Assembly: GCF_042427745.1 (NCBI RefSeq)
Contig: NZ_JBHMFA010000004.1
Origin: Algibacter miyuki
Lineage (GTDB): Bacteria; Bacteroidota; Bacteroidia; Flavobacteriales; Flavobacteriaceae
DNA length: 64,000 nt
Reading direction: 5' to 3' (one strand)
In this document: positions 25,333-35,025 of the stretch, in pieces
Layout of the letters: every line of letters begins with the position of its first letter
Numbering within the stretch: position 1 is the stretch's first letter
Program-made: the position numbers and the translations under genes
Notes under the pieces: model-generated
Databases searched by the model: none
Told to the model about the DNA's origin: nothing
What the model saw: the letters and a program-made list of their open reading frames with translations, nothing else

Positions 25333-25517
25333 AATCCTAAAATTTTATTTATTGATGAATACAAAATGAAATTTTATATAATTGATGACGTTCGGTTTTA
25401 TTATATTTTTAATTCTGAAGAAACTAAAAAATGCAAAACTTAATAATTATCAATCTTACTAAAATTCATTGGGTATAAGTTGCTAAACCCGGTTTAGCGT
25501 TACATAAATGTTGTTTT

Positions 25518-26222
25518 TTAACCAATGTTTAACACATCGTTCATGGTGAAAACGCCTGCTTTTCCAACAATCCATTCGGCTGCAATTACAGCACCAAGAG
25601 CAAAACCTTGTCTGTTATGTGCTACATGATCTATTGTTATGGTGTCTACTTCACTTTCGTAAGTTACCGTGTGCGTGCCAGGAACATCCTCGATACGTTT
25701 GGCAACTATAGGTAATTTTTTGTCTGCTTTATCATCAAGCAACCAACCTTCGTAATTTGGGTTATTAGCGATGATACCTTCGGCTAAAGTAATGGCTGTT
25801 CCGCTCGGGGCATCTAATTTTTTAGTATGATGAATTTCTTCCATAGAAACATTGTACTCTTTTAAAGTACTCATCATTTTGGCTAAAGTTTTGTTCAACT
25901 CAAAAAAGATGTTAACGCCTAAACTAAAATTTGAAGCATAAATAAAAGCTCCCTTTTTCTCTTCGCATAAGGCCACGGCATTATCGTAGTTTTCTAACCA
26001 ACCTGTGGTTCCTGAAATTACGGGAACATTGTTGTTTAAGCAATTAGAAATATTTTGAAATGCGACGTTTGGAATACTAAAATCTATAGCAACATCGGCT
26101 TTTGAAATATCATAATCTTTATCTTCTTTATCAACCTTTAAAACAATAGTATGGCCGCGTTTAATAGCAATTTGTTCAATGGTTTGTCCCATTCTCCCGT
26201 ATCCGAGTAAAGCAATATTCAT
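25518..26222 (-). CDS. dapB: 4-hydroxy-tetrahydrodipicolinate reductase
   Basis: Reduces dihydrodipicolinate in the lysine/diaminopimelate pathway. The 234 residues show the nucleotide loop GYGRMGQTIE (7-16), SGTTGW, and the catalytic EIHHTKKLDAPSGTA block. The C-terminus GFALGAVIAAEWIVGK is typical. It follows the DUF5683 gene by 1 nt and precedes lepB by 185 nt. Confidence 0.96.
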   Translation of the reverse strand: MNIALLGYGRMGQTIEQIAIKRGHTIVLKVDKEDKDYDISKADVAIDFSIPNVAFQNISNCLNNNVPVISGTTGWLENYDNAVALCEEKKGAFIYASNFSLGVNIFFELNKTLAKMMSTLKEYNVSMEEIHHTKKLDAPSGTAITLAEGIIANNPNYEGWLLDDKADKKLPIVAKRIEDVPGTHTVTYESEVDTITIDHVAHNRQGFALGAVIAAEWIVGKAGVFTMNDVLNIG

Positions 26223-26223
26223 A

Positions 26224-26880
26224 TTAAAATTTGAAATTTAAAGTTAATCCAATGTCGCTTTTTGCGTCAATTTCATTGAATTTGTAGTGTGGTGCCAATG
26301 ATAAATTTTCATCGACATTATATTGAAGTAAATGCGCATTTACATTGGCTTCTATGATGTTTAAAGCATACATGCCAACAAGCACAAGTAAAGATATTTC
26401 TTTGTTTTTTTTGTAAAATTCTTGAGCGGTTTCCAAACGTTCTGTGCTCACACGCGGATCGTCTAGTTTTTCGCCGGCCGCACTGAAATAGAATTCATCG
26501 GTTTCAAAACCTGCTAAACGACTTTTATAAGCATCGCGAAAGCGGTTGTATTCGTTGTTATTGTTAATGTAAAAATAAACACCGGTGCCAAGTGCAGCAT
26601 ATACGATGGGGATTTTCCAATATTTTTTATTGTAAGCTTGCCCTAAACCTGGTAAAATAGCCGAATAAAAGGCTGCTTTTGCTGGTCTTAAGGCATCGAA
26701 AGGTTCCGTGATTTGAATAATAGAATCTATAACCACGCCTTCCGGAAGTAGCACTGCTTCGTTTTCCTCTTCTTTCGCTTCTTCTTGTGGTTTATCTTGT
26801 GCGAATAAAGAAAAACAACACAGAAGTGTGCATAATATGGTTGTTAGAAATGTTTTAAATTTATTTTGAATCACCTTCAA
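26224..26880 (-). CDS. DUF5683 family membrane protein
   Basis: A 218-residue protein with a signal peptide (cleavage near SLFAQ, residue 28). The DUF5683 core is PAKAAFYSAILPGLGQAYNKKYWKIP (about 67-92) followed by a hydrophobic segment, and a second hydrophobic segment occurs near residue 165. Its function is unknown. Its start overlaps the parB end by 20 nt, and dapB follows after 1 nt, so it is in the parAB-dapB-lepB unit; this order is common in Flavobacteriaceae. Confidence 0.85.
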   Translation of the reverse strand: MKVIQNKFKTFLTTILCTLLCCFSLFAQDKPQEEAKEEENEAVLLPEGVVIDSIIQITEPFDALRPAKAAFYSAILPGLGQAYNKKYWKIPIVYAALGTGVYFYINNNNEYNRFRDAYKSRLAGFETDEFYFSAAGEKLDDPRVSTERLETAQEFYKKNKEISLLVLVGMYALNIIEANVNAHLLQYNVDENLSLAPHYKFNEIDAKSDIGLTLNFKF

Positions 26881-27775
26881 CTAATTTTTTAATACGGTTA
26901 AAATCTTCTTCGGAATGAAATGGGATTGTAATTTTTCCCTTTCCGTTTTTAGAGACTTTAACGTCAATTTTATGTCCAAAGTATTCCGAAAACGAGTTAA
27001 TACCTGTTTTAACAAAATTTGGCATACTCGGTGCAGCTTCCTTTTTTATAGGAGCTTCAACCGTTTCATTATTGTTATAATTGCGAACTAAAACTTCTGT
27101 ATCTCTAACCGATAATTTGTTAGAAAGAATTTTTTCGTAAATATCTAGTTGAATCGATTGGTCTTCAATAGTAATTAAAGCACGCCCATGTCCCATAGAA
27201 ATAAAACCGTCTCGCATTCCAGTTTGGATAATAGGATCTAACTTTAGCAAACGCAAATAATTGGCAATGGTAGAACGTTTTTTTCCAACGCGCTCGCTCA
27301 TTTGCTCTTGCGTTAAATTTATTTCGTCTATTAATCTTTGGTATGAAAGGGCAATTTCAATCGGGTCTAAATCTTGACGTTGAATGTTTTCAACCAAGGC
27401 CATTTCTAGCGATTCTTGATCGTTTGCAATTCTAACGTAAGCCGTAATGGTTTCTAAACCTAATAATTTAGAAGCTCTAAAACGGCGTTCTCCAGATACC
27501 AATTGGTATTTGTTTAAACCTAATTTTCGAACCGTTATAGGCTGGATAATGCCTAGTTCTTTAATAGAAGAGGCTAATTCTCGTAATGATTCTTCACTGA
27601 AATTAGTACGAGGCTGAAAAGGGTTAACTTCAATATAATCAATGTCTAAATCGACAATATTTCCAATAACTTTATCTGCATTTTTATCTTCTGCCGATTG
27701 TATATCGTTAGTCGGATCTTGTAAAAGAGCCGATAAACCTCGTCCTAAAGCTTGTTTTTTTGTTGCCTTAGCCAT
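26861..27775 (-). CDS. parB: Chromosome partitioning protein ParB
   Basis: Binds parS sites near the origin and works with ParA in chromosome segregation. The 304 residues begin with the usual GRGLSALL. The ParB/Srx CTPase domain has NPFQPRTNF and the GERRFRAS motif; the helix-turn-helix is in LTQEQMSERVGKKRSTIANYLRLLKLD. It begins 2 nt after the parA stop. No parS-like palindrome was recognised nearby. Confidence 0.95.
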   Translation of the reverse strand: MAKATKKQALGRGLSALLQDPTNDIQSAEDKNADKVIGNIVDLDIDYIEVNPFQPRTNFSEESLRELASSIKELGIIQPITVRKLGLNKYQLVSGERRFRASKLLGLETITAYVRIANDQESLEMALVENIQRQDLDPIEIALSYQRLIDEINLTQEQMSERVGKKRSTIANYLRLLKLDPIIQTGMRDGFISMGHGRALITIEDQSIQLDIYEKILSNKLSVRDTEVLVRNYNNNETVEAPIKKEAAPSMPNFVKTGINSFSEYFGHKIDVKVSKNGKGKITIPFHSEEDFNRIKKLVEGDSK

Positions 27776-27777
27776 AA

Positions 27778-28542
27778 TTATTCATTTTTAGTGATAACTT
27801 CTCTTGCCAAACTCAGGTAATTTGTGGCACCTTTACTACTGGCATCGTAGTTAATAATGCTTTCGCCATAACTTGGCGCTTCGCTTAATCGTACGTTTCT
27901 TTGTATTATGGTTTTAAAAACCATATCGTTAAAATGTTTCTGAACTTCTTCTACCACTTGGTTTGAAAGTCGTAAACGTGAATCGTACATAGTTAAAAGT
28001 AACCCTTCGATGTCTAAATCTGGGTTATGTATTTTCTGAACACTTTTTATAGTGTTTAATAGTTTTCCTAAGCCTTCCAACGCAAAATATTCACATTGAA
28101 TTGGGATAATTACTGAATCGGCAGCCGTTAAAGCATTTAATGTTAGTAGGCCTAATGATGGCGCACAATCAATTAAAATATAATCGTAATCGTCTTTAAT
28201 TTCTTGTAACGATTTTTTCATCATATACTCGCGCTCGTCTTTATCAACAAGTTCTATTTCTATGGCTACCAGGTCGATATGAGCCGGAATGATATCTAAA
28301 TTCGGCGTATCAGTTTTCATAATGGCCTCTCTTGCCGTGTTAGAATGCTCTAAAATTTGGTAAGTTCCAATCTCTACAGATTCTACATCTATGCCTATTC
28401 CTGAACTGGCATTGGCTTGAGGGTCAGCATCAATAAGCAATACTTTTTTTTCTAATACCCCTAAGGATGCTGCTAAGTTTACCGATGTGGTTGTTTTTCC
28501 AACACCTCCTTTTTGGTTAGCAATTGCGATGATTTTACCCAT
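27778..28542 (-). CDS. parA: Chromosome partitioning ATPase ParA
   Basis: A 254-residue Walker-type ATPase. The deviant Walker A is KGGVGKTT (residues 10-17), the Walker A' is LLIDADPQANASSG, and Walker B is YILIDCAPSLG. ParA dimers bind DNA and move ParB-parS complexes. It heads the leftward parA-parB-DUF5683-dapB run. Confidence 0.96.
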   Translation of the reverse strand: MGKIIAIANQKGGVGKTTTSVNLAASLGVLEKKVLLIDADPQANASSGIGIDVESVEIGTYQILEHSNTAREAIMKTDTPNLDIIPAHIDLVAIEIELVDKDEREYMMKKSLQEIKDDYDYILIDCAPSLGLLTLNALTAADSVIIPIQCEYFALEGLGKLLNTIKSVQKIHNPDLDIEGLLLTMYDSRLRLSNQVVEEVQKHFNDMVFKTIIQRNVRLSEAPSYGESIINYDASSKGATNYLSLAREVITKNE

Positions 28543-28626
28543 TAAATAATTTGAATTTATTAGCGGTAAAAATACGATTAATTATTAGGAATAAAAATGG
28601 AAGATGTTATTAATTAATTCACAAAA

Positions 28627-28653
28627 AAAAGACAACCTTGAGAGTTGTCTTTT
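28627..28653 (-). terminator. Intrinsic terminator of the EF-hand gene
   Basis: AAAAGACAAC and GTTGTCTTTT form a 10-bp stem with a 7-nt loop; a run of As precedes it on the plus strand, which gives a U-run for leftward transcription. Confidence 0.82.
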
Positions 28654-28681
28654 CTTAAAATTATAGGGTAATTATTGCGGA

Positions 28682-28996
28682 TTATTCTTTTTTCTTACCT
28701 TTTCCTTTTCCTTTACCTTTTTGGTTGTTCATTGATGCTTTAAATTCTTCTAAAGTAACCGATCCATCGCTGTTTTCGTCCATTTTAGCAAAACGTTTTT
28801 CTAATACGTCAGCTTCCATTTCTTTTTTACGTTTTTTAGATTTGTATTCATCTAAAGAAATTAATTTGTCTTCATCAGCGTCATAAGAAGCAAACATTTT
28901 TTCTGGGTCTGGCTTCTTTCTGTCTTGTGCGTTTGTTACTGAAAAGGCACATAAGGCCACTACAACTATTCCGAATTTTAAAGTTTTTGATATCAT
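28682..28996 (-). CDS. Secreted EF-hand protein
   Basis: A 104-residue exported protein with a signal peptide (cleavage near TNAQD, residue 24). Two EF-hand calcium loops are seen: DADEDKLISLDE (about 40-51) and DENSDGSVTLEE (about 72-83). The C-terminal tail is a Gly/Lys repeat (KGKGKGKGKK). It lies downstream of the PL6 lyase gene (94-nt gap). A calcium-binding role is expected from the loops; the partner is unknown. Confidence 0.86.
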   Translation of the reverse strand: MISKTLKFGIVVVALCAFSVTNAQDRKKPDPEKMFASYDADEDKLISLDEYKSKKRKKEMEADVLEKRFAKMDENSDGSVTLEEFKASMNNQKGKGKGKGKKKE

Positions 28997-29090
28997 TTGT
29001 TTTGTTTTTAATGGTTTGAACTGCTTTCTTTGACTCTGTTTTTTCGAAAAGGTTTAATGACTTGTTAATTTTTTTTGAATTTTTTATTAT

Positions 29091-31688
29091 TTACTGTGAA
29101 ATAATAAATATTTCTGAATGATTTAGGCTATTCTCGTTCGTTAAATTAATAATATAAGCACCATTTTTCAGGGTTGATGTATTAATTGTCGCTTCTGAAG
29201 AGGTCATTTTTACATCTTGATTTAAAACAAGGCGGCCATCTACGCCATAAATTTTGATGTTTTTTACAGGAGTATCTAACGACTTAATATGAAGTTGATT
29301 TTTAGTAGGGACAGGATATAATAGGATACGAGTTTGTAACGGCTCGCTTGAAGTTGATAGGCTTACGGTGCTATAAAACTCAATTTCTGAAATGGTATTC
29401 CAATCACTTGGACGATCTGGTTGACCGAAACCAATTATTTTGACATATTTCGTACCTACAGCTACTTGTGGGAGTTTGTAGCTAGTGAAAACATCATTAT
29501 TGGTTTCGCAAACTAAATTACTTTCACCTGGAAAGGCATTTGAGAAATCGGCCTCAGCAGTTCCTGTTGTTGATGTCCATATTTGAAACTCATAGCGTTT
29601 CCCATTGGTGCTAGCATAATCTATAAGTTGTAGGTTATATGTTCCTCCTAAATCGAAAATAATTTCACCAGGTTCACCATCAATATTTTTTCCCGACCAT
29701 TGGGTGTCAAAATTTTTATCTAATGAATGTGCGGCAATATTGTTTTTCGTATCTGTAATTTCTTCAGCAAAAACATAATGTATGCTAACGTTATCGTTGC
29801 TCGATTGGTCGTTAATTAAAATGAGCCCATCTTTTGGGTCTGCAGGACCTTGTATAATTTCTAACGTTCTTGAAATGTTACCACCTTCAATAGTGATTTG
29901 TGTTGAGCGCGTTGAAAATGTTGGGTTTTGTAGAACGGAAATTTCAATACTTCCGTTATTGCTGCCGCTTGTTGGTGTTACAGAAACCCAATTGGTTGAG
30001 TTGTTTACAGTCCAATCTACATTAGATGTAATAGTTACATTTTGAGACGCTTCCGAAGCAGGAAACGGTGCTATTGATGAAAGATATAAGCTTTCTGAAG
30101 TATCATCAATTTCATAAGCATCTGGTCCAACATCAGTGGAGTTTAAAGGTTTGTATCTTATGCTTTCTGTGCTAAAATGATCGGCTCCAGGATTACTACT
30201 TGTCGGTCTCATTTGTCCTTCAATATCTTCGGAAATAGATTCGTTAGTAACACCATTGCTATATAATGGGGTGGTTGCGGAGGTTTTCCAAGTCCCAGAA
30301 TCTGCATCAAAAATAATATTAGGGTTTTCATTAACCACTTCGCTCATATCAAAACTTGTTGATGTTGCTCCAGCTAAAAGTACAGCGTTATCTTTTGGGA
30401 AAAATAGGTTGTTTTTCCAAGTAATGTTATCGCCTTGGTCGTTATCGGTATCTACAATTTCAACTAAAGCATTTTCCGATCCTGTAATTAAATTGTTTGC
30501 AATGGTTATGTTTTCTAAATCTTTAGAATACGCATTGTTGTTGTCGTAACCAATTTCAATACCATGGCTGTTATTCACCAAAGTGTTGTATGCAATTAAT
30601 ACGTTTTCTGCTCTAAAATGTTTTGACAAACTGCTGCTTTGCCCATCAATAGCGTCGCCTAGAGTTAAGGTAATTGGTGCATCCCAACGGGTGCCAGTTA
30701 AACCTTCCATGTAATTGTTAATAATTACTTGGTTTTTGCCGTAAATACGTATGCCTCCGGTGTATAATGTAGCGCCATCAGGAGATGTGGTTATGGCCTT
30801 TCCGTTGCCGAAAAAGTAATTGCCTTCTGCTCTGTTGTTATTTCCGTGTCTAAAAGATAGTGTGCCATAACTGCTTTTAAAAGTATTATGGCGCACCGTA
30901 TTGTCCGACGATTTTATAGAAACAATTTCAGGGTCGCCGTCGCAATCTTCAAATAAATTAAATTCGACGATTGTATAGCCGCTTGATTGTGACATTTCGC
31001 TCCAACCAATTCTAATAGATTCTTGTTCGTTAACAGCTCTTGGTCCATTATTTTTAAAATGATTGTGGTCTATTCTGTCGTATTGTGATTGGTAGGCTAC
31101 ATCGTTAGAATCTGTGGTGCCATCTATCGTAATGTAATGACCTGGCGTAGTTTTATTCTGAAATATATTATGGTCTATTCTGTTGTTATGGCTTGGGTAA
31201 ACAAATGGTTTAGTGTTGTCGTTATAAACGCCGCCGATATAAACCCATTTAATAGATTCTTCAGTAACTAACTCAAAAATATTTCTTGTAATTCGAATGT
31301 TGTTACAGCCTTCTAATTTTATTAAAGAATTATCGCCAACACCGTCAATCACAAAACCTTCTAAAGTAATGTGAGCCGATTTTTTAAAAACAAAATGCGA
31401 TTCGCCTGTTAAGGTTACACCGCCAACAGTTTCAGCCTTAATAATAATGGGGGTGACCGCTGTGGCCATGACTTCAAACGTGGCTTCAAAATCATTGTAA
31501 GTTCCGTTTTTAACAATAAAAGTACCACCATTGGTACTGGCGTTTACGGCATCTACTAGATCTTCTGCATCGGTAAATGTTTGCGCCAAAACTTGGAGGT
31601 TACAGCTGAAAATTAATACAATAAAGACTGCTTTTGAACGAAAAGGTTTAAAACAAGAAAGCATGCTGAGGGTAGTTCTTAATGGCAT
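29091..31688 (-). CDS. Polysaccharide lyase family 6 enzyme with type IX secretion signal
   Basis: An 865-residue modular secreted enzyme. Order: signal peptide (cleavage near LAQ, about residue 36); a right-handed beta-helix of PL6/chondroitinase B type (about 37-520) with SIKSSDNTVRHNTF and SFRHGNNN holding the expected catalytic Lys and Arg; a BACON-like domain (about 535-615, NVDWTVNNSTNWVSVTPTSG); a discoidin-like domain (about 640-770); and a type IX sorting domain at the end (YPVPTKNQLHIKS, KNGAYIINL). PL6 lyases in marine flavobacteria usually cut alginate; chondroitin is possible. No susC/susD pair is adjacent, so it lies outside a classic utilisation locus. Confidence 0.9.
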   Translation of the reverse strand: MPLRTTLSMLSCFKPFRSKAVFIVLIFSCNLQVLAQTFTDAEDLVDAVNASTNGGTFIVKNGTYNDFEATFEVMATAVTPIIIKAETVGGVTLTGESHFVFKKSAHITLEGFVIDGVGDNSLIKLEGCNNIRITRNIFELVTEESIKWVYIGGVYNDNTKPFVYPSHNNRIDHNIFQNKTTPGHYITIDGTTDSNDVAYQSQYDRIDHNHFKNNGPRAVNEQESIRIGWSEMSQSSGYTIVEFNLFEDCDGDPEIVSIKSSDNTVRHNTFKSSYGTLSFRHGNNNRAEGNYFFGNGKAITTSPDGATLYTGGIRIYGKNQVIINNYMEGLTGTRWDAPITLTLGDAIDGQSSSLSKHFRAENVLIAYNTLVNNSHGIEIGYDNNNAYSKDLENITIANNLITGSENALVEIVDTDNDQGDNITWKNNLFFPKDNAVLLAGATSTSFDMSEVVNENPNIIFDADSGTWKTSATTPLYSNGVTNESISEDIEGQMRPTSSNPGADHFSTESIRYKPLNSTDVGPDAYEIDDTSESLYLSSIAPFPASEASQNVTITSNVDWTVNNSTNWVSVTPTSGSNNGSIEISVLQNPTFSTRSTQITIEGGNISRTLEIIQGPADPKDGLILINDQSSNDNVSIHYVFAEEITDTKNNIAAHSLDKNFDTQWSGKNIDGEPGEIIFDLGGTYNLQLIDYASTNGKRYEFQIWTSTTGTAEADFSNAFPGESNLVCETNNDVFTSYKLPQVAVGTKYVKIIGFGQPDRPSDWNTISEIEFYSTVSLSTSSEPLQTRILLYPVPTKNQLHIKSLDTPVKNIKIYGVDGRLVLNQDVKMTSSEATINTSTLKNGAYIINLTNENSLNHSEIFIISQ

Positions 31689-31973
31689 TTTAGTTTAGTT
31701 TTAATGGTTAATTAATTGGTTTCCCAGATTGGTAAACCAATGTAAATTTTAATTTTATCTGTTCAAATTAAAACCGTCAAAATGTAATTAAAAGGTGTTT
31801 AGTTGTAATTATTTGGTTTTTAAGTGTTTACTAAGGTGTTAGGTTGCTTTGTAATACTTTAACAATAGGTTTATAGCAGGTAAGAAGTGTAAGTTTAACC
31901 TCTCTTTGTTTAGAAGGAAGATATTTAAGAATCAAATACTATGGAAGTGGTATTAACTATATTACAGTAAAAT

Positions 31974-32939
31974 TTAAAACGCGCGTTTAACTTTTATTTC
32001 AGTCGCTATAATTTTATCAACAGCTTGTCTGTATTTTACGGGGTTTGTGGCCTTTTTTATGGCTTTGTAAGTTTTTTGCGGATTTGATGTCGATTGAGAA
32101 AAGAATTCCCAAAAGCCAAGCATTTTCATTTTTATAGGTGTTGGTCCAGATAAATATGCGTCGTATTGTTGATAAATAGTATCATGGAATTCAGAAAAAA
32201 TAGACCAACGATCCTTTGGGTATTCCGTAGTATTATTTTTTATCATACTAGGTAAAAATGGATCGGCAATTAAGCCACGTCCCATCATGAAATGATCGAT
32301 ACTTGGGAAACGTTCTTCAATAGCTTTGTATGTTGAAACGCTAGTAATATCACCATTATAATATAATTTGTGTTTGGTACTACTAATGCATTTTTCAAAA
32401 GCATCTAAATCTACAGGGCCTTTGTAAAGTTGCTTTCCAATTCGGGCATGAATAGCAATGTTTTTAAGTGGATATTGGTCTAAAATAGGAAAGGCATCTA
32501 GAATTTCTTCGGCATGTTCATAACCCATTCTCATTTTCATGGAAACCAAAATATCGGTTTCGTTATGGGCTTTGTGTAAAATGTCGTTAATTTTATTAGG
32601 ATTACAAATCAATCCTGAACCCATACCAGATTTTGTCACCATAGGGTAAGGACAACCTAAATTCCAATTTAATTCTTTATAACCTAAGCTCTGTACGTAC
32701 TTGGCAACAAAAATGAACTCGTCGGCATCGTTCGTCATCACTTGCGGAATAACCTCTAAAGTCGTGTTGTTTTCCGGTTGTAAATCATTTTGATACGATT
32801 GTTTAATTTTCAACTTTCCATTCAATCTAATATACGGCGCATAAAAGGTGTCGATACCTCCAAAATAATGATGGAAGGCGTTGCGAAAACGGAAATCGGT
32901 AAATCCTTGTAAAGGTGATGAAAGTAAAGTAGAAGCCAT
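31974..32939 (-). CDS. tRNA-dihydrouridine synthase family protein
   Basis: A 321-residue flavin enzyme of the Dus family that reduces uridine to dihydrouridine in tRNA. Motifs: SSPLQGFTDFRFR at the N-terminus, LNWNLGCPYPMVTKSGMGSGL with the catalytic Cys, KMRMG, IHARIGKQLYKGP and MMGRGLIADPFL. It is closest to the DusC-like group by length, but the subgroup is not certain. It stands alone, 73 nt before trmL on the same strand. Confidence 0.88.
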   Translation of the reverse strand: MASTLLSSPLQGFTDFRFRNAFHHYFGGIDTFYAPYIRLNGKLKIKQSYQNDLQPENNTTLEVIPQVMTNDADEFIFVAKYVQSLGYKELNWNLGCPYPMVTKSGMGSGLICNPNKINDILHKAHNETDILVSMKMRMGYEHAEEILDAFPILDQYPLKNIAIHARIGKQLYKGPVDLDAFEKCISSTKHKLYYNGDITSVSTYKAIEERFPSIDHFMMGRGLIADPFLPSMIKNNTTEYPKDRWSIFSEFHDTIYQQYDAYLSGPTPIKMKMLGFWEFFSQSTSNPQKTYKAIKKATNPVKYRQAVDKIIATEIKVKRAF

Positions 32940-32956
32940 TTTGCTGTTTTGTGGGG

Positions 32957-32964
32957 CAAATATA
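32957..32964 (-). promoter_or_regulatory. -7 promoter element of the Dus gene
   Basis: Reads TATATTTG on the minus strand, 17 nt before the ATG at 32939. No TTG box is seen at 17-23 nt. Confidence 0.45.
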
Positions 32965-33012
32965 GAGTAATTGGTTTGAAGGTGAATTTAGACCTAAACG
33001 AAATATGAAAAT

Positions 33013-33462
33013 TTAAAGATGTTTCAATCCTTCATAAGTTACAATACTGACGGCATTCGCTATATTCAAACTACGCACATGTTCACTATACAGAGGGATT
33101 TTATAAAGCTGATTTGCGTAAGTTTCATTAATCCATTTTGGAAGACCAACCGATTCTTTTCCGAAAACAAGAAACAAATCGTCTTCAAAAGGAATATCCC
33201 AATGTTTTTTTTCACCATGGCTAGAAAGAAACGCCATTTTTTTATCATGATTAATTTTGAAGAATTCATCAATATTATCGTAATACGTAATAGAAAGATG
33301 TTTCCAATAATCTAATCCAGCACGTTTTAATCGCGCATCCGATATTTCAAAACCAAAAGGCTTTACAAGGTGTAAGTGTGAGCCCGATCCTAGAGCTAAA
33401 CGGCCTATGTTTCCGGTGTTATTGGGGATTTCTGGTTCAACTAAAACGATGTTTAACGGCAT
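33013..33462 (-). CDS. trmL: tRNA (cytidine(34)-2'-O)-methyltransferase
   Basis: A 149-residue SPOUT methyltransferase that modifies the wobble base of leucine tRNAs. The start MPLNIVLVEPEIPNNTGNIGRL, the middle LVFGKESVGLPKW and the end PLYSEHVRSLNIANAVSIVTYEGL are family signatures, including the knot region. Its ATG shares a base with the upstream oxidoreductase stop (TAATG at 33460-33464 on the minus strand). Confidence 0.94.
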   Translation of the reverse strand: MPLNIVLVEPEIPNNTGNIGRLALGSGSHLHLVKPFGFEISDARLKRAGLDYWKHLSITYYDNIDEFFKINHDKKMAFLSSHGEKKHWDIPFEDDLFLVFGKESVGLPKWINETYANQLYKIPLYSEHVRSLNIANAVSIVTYEGLKHL

Positions 33463-34742
33463 TATTCTTTTGTGGTTTTAACTTTGGTTGCAACAGGTTT
33501 CATTATAATTCGTAACGTGCTGTCGTTATTAAAATAACTAATCATCCAATTCATGAAAATTAGAAGTTTGTTTTTGATACTCAAAATGAGCATTAAGTGA
33601 ATAAACATCCAGGTAAACCAGGCCAAACGTCCTTGGAAACTAAATTTAGGCAAATCTACAACGGCTTTGCGTTTTCCAATGGTTGCCATAGAACCTTTAT
33701 CGGTGTACTCGTAATCTTTTAAAGGCTTGTTTTTAACTTTTCTGTTTAAATTCTCGGCCAAAAGCGAAGCTTGTTGCAAAGCTACACTCGCTACTTGTGC
33801 ATGGCCTTTCGGGAAATTAGGAGTTTCCATGTATGCAATATCTCCTAAGGCGTAAACATGTTTTAAACCAGTAACTTCGTTTTGGCGATTAACAATAAGT
33901 CGATTGCCACGAGTAATACAAGTTTCAGGGAAACCTTTAATAACATTTCCGGTTACACCTGCTGCCCAAATTACATTTTTAGAGTTTATTGTTTTTCCTG
34001 TATTTAGGGTAACAATGGTGCCATCATAATCTTTAACAAAGGTATTTGTAACTACGGAAACACCAAGTTCTTCTAAATACTTTTGAGACATTTTTTGAGA
34101 GCCTTCACTCATTGGACTCAGTGTGTTCGGACTGCCTTCTAATAAATATATTTTTAGTTTAGAGAAATCTTTATCAGGATAATCTTTAGGTAAAATGTGT
34201 TGTTTCATTTCTGCTAAAGCACCTGCTAACTCTACACCAGTAGGGCCTCCACCAACAATGACGAAATTTAGTAAAGTTTGAAGTTTTTCGGGGTCGGTGG
34301 TGTTAAGCGCGTTTTCAAAAGTTTGTAGAATTCTATTTCTAAGCTGTATGGCTTCAGGAATAGTTTTCATGGGGTAAGCGAAATTCTTTAGGTTTTCGTT
34401 CCCAAAATAATTGGTTGTACAACCAATAGAAATCACCAAATGGTCGTAATCAAAATCGCCAATAGGTGTGTTAACAAACTGGTCTTCGAAATTAATTTCC
34501 GCTACTTCTGTAATTCTAATTCTTACGTTTTTTGCCTTTTGAAAAACCTTTCGTAACGGAAAGGAAATACTTGCAGGTTCAAGCCTAGCCGTGGCTACTT
34601 GATACATAAGTGGTTGAAATTGGTGGTAATTTTGCTTGTCAATTAAATACACCTCGTAATTTGGGTGATTTATTAAGTCTTGTGCAAGTCTTAGTCCTGC
34701 GAAACCAGCACCAATAATTACAATTTTTTCTGTTTTACTCAT
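33462..34742 (-). CDS. NDH-2-like NAD(P)/FAD-dependent oxidoreductase
   Basis: A 426-residue single-subunit dehydrogenase. The FAD loop is GAGFAGLRLAQDL (residues 11-23), the NAD loop is VIVGGGPTGVELAGAL (about 162-177), and the second FAD motif is VYALGDIAYME. A hydrophobic patch near the C-terminus (WFTWMFIHLMLIL) suits membrane binding. Non-pumping NADH:quinone reductases have this layout; a ferredoxin or other acceptor cannot be ruled out. Coupled to trmL. Confidence 0.87.
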   Translation of the reverse strand: MSKTEKIVIIGAGFAGLRLAQDLINHPNYEVYLIDKQNYHQFQPLMYQVATARLEPASISFPLRKVFQKAKNVRIRITEVAEINFEDQFVNTPIGDFDYDHLVISIGCTTNYFGNENLKNFAYPMKTIPEAIQLRNRILQTFENALNTTDPEKLQTLLNFVIVGGGPTGVELAGALAEMKQHILPKDYPDKDFSKLKIYLLEGSPNTLSPMSEGSQKMSQKYLEELGVSVVTNTFVKDYDGTIVTLNTGKTINSKNVIWAAGVTGNVIKGFPETCITRGNRLIVNRQNEVTGLKHVYALGDIAYMETPNFPKGHAQVASVALQQASLLAENLNRKVKNKPLKDYEYTDKGSMATIGKRKAVVDLPKFSFQGRLAWFTWMFIHLMLILSIKNKLLIFMNWMISYFNNDSTLRIIMKPVATKVKTTKE

Positions 34743-34799
34743 GTTATCTTATTTTTAGGCAAGAATAAATTTTATTAATTTACTAACGATATTTGTTCT

Positions 34800-35024
34800 T
34801 TATTTTTTACTCATTTGAAATATTTTTAGGAGTACAATTCGTATTAATAGCACAAAAGGAAACCCGTGTAAAACAACATCAAACCAATCTTTAAGTTTCA
34901 TGCCTGTTGCTCCACCTAGTATCCATTTAAGTTTACCTAGGATATGAGATTCAGGGAAAAAAGGCGCTAAACCTAAAGTTAAGCAAATTAGTAAAACAAG
35001 TTTCCAATCGTTTAGTACTTTCAT
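34800..35024 (-). CDS. Small two-segment membrane protein
   Basis: A 74-residue protein with two hydrophobic segments (about 7-22 and 51-68) around a conserved-looking core PFFPESHILGKLKWILGGATGM. It starts 1 nt after the trpA stop and so is at the tail of the trp operon. I do not recognise a function; 'RND transporter' labels seen on similar proteins are not supported by its size. Confidence 0.7.
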   Translation of the reverse strand: MKVLNDWKLVLLICLTLGLAPFFPESHILGKLKWILGGATGMKLKDWFDVVLHGFPFVLLIRIVLLKIFQMSKK

Positions 35025-35025
35025 T

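Noticed and set aside
26861..28542. parS site or replication origin next to parAB
   Set aside because: No parS-like palindrome, dnaA gene or DnaA-box cluster was recognised.
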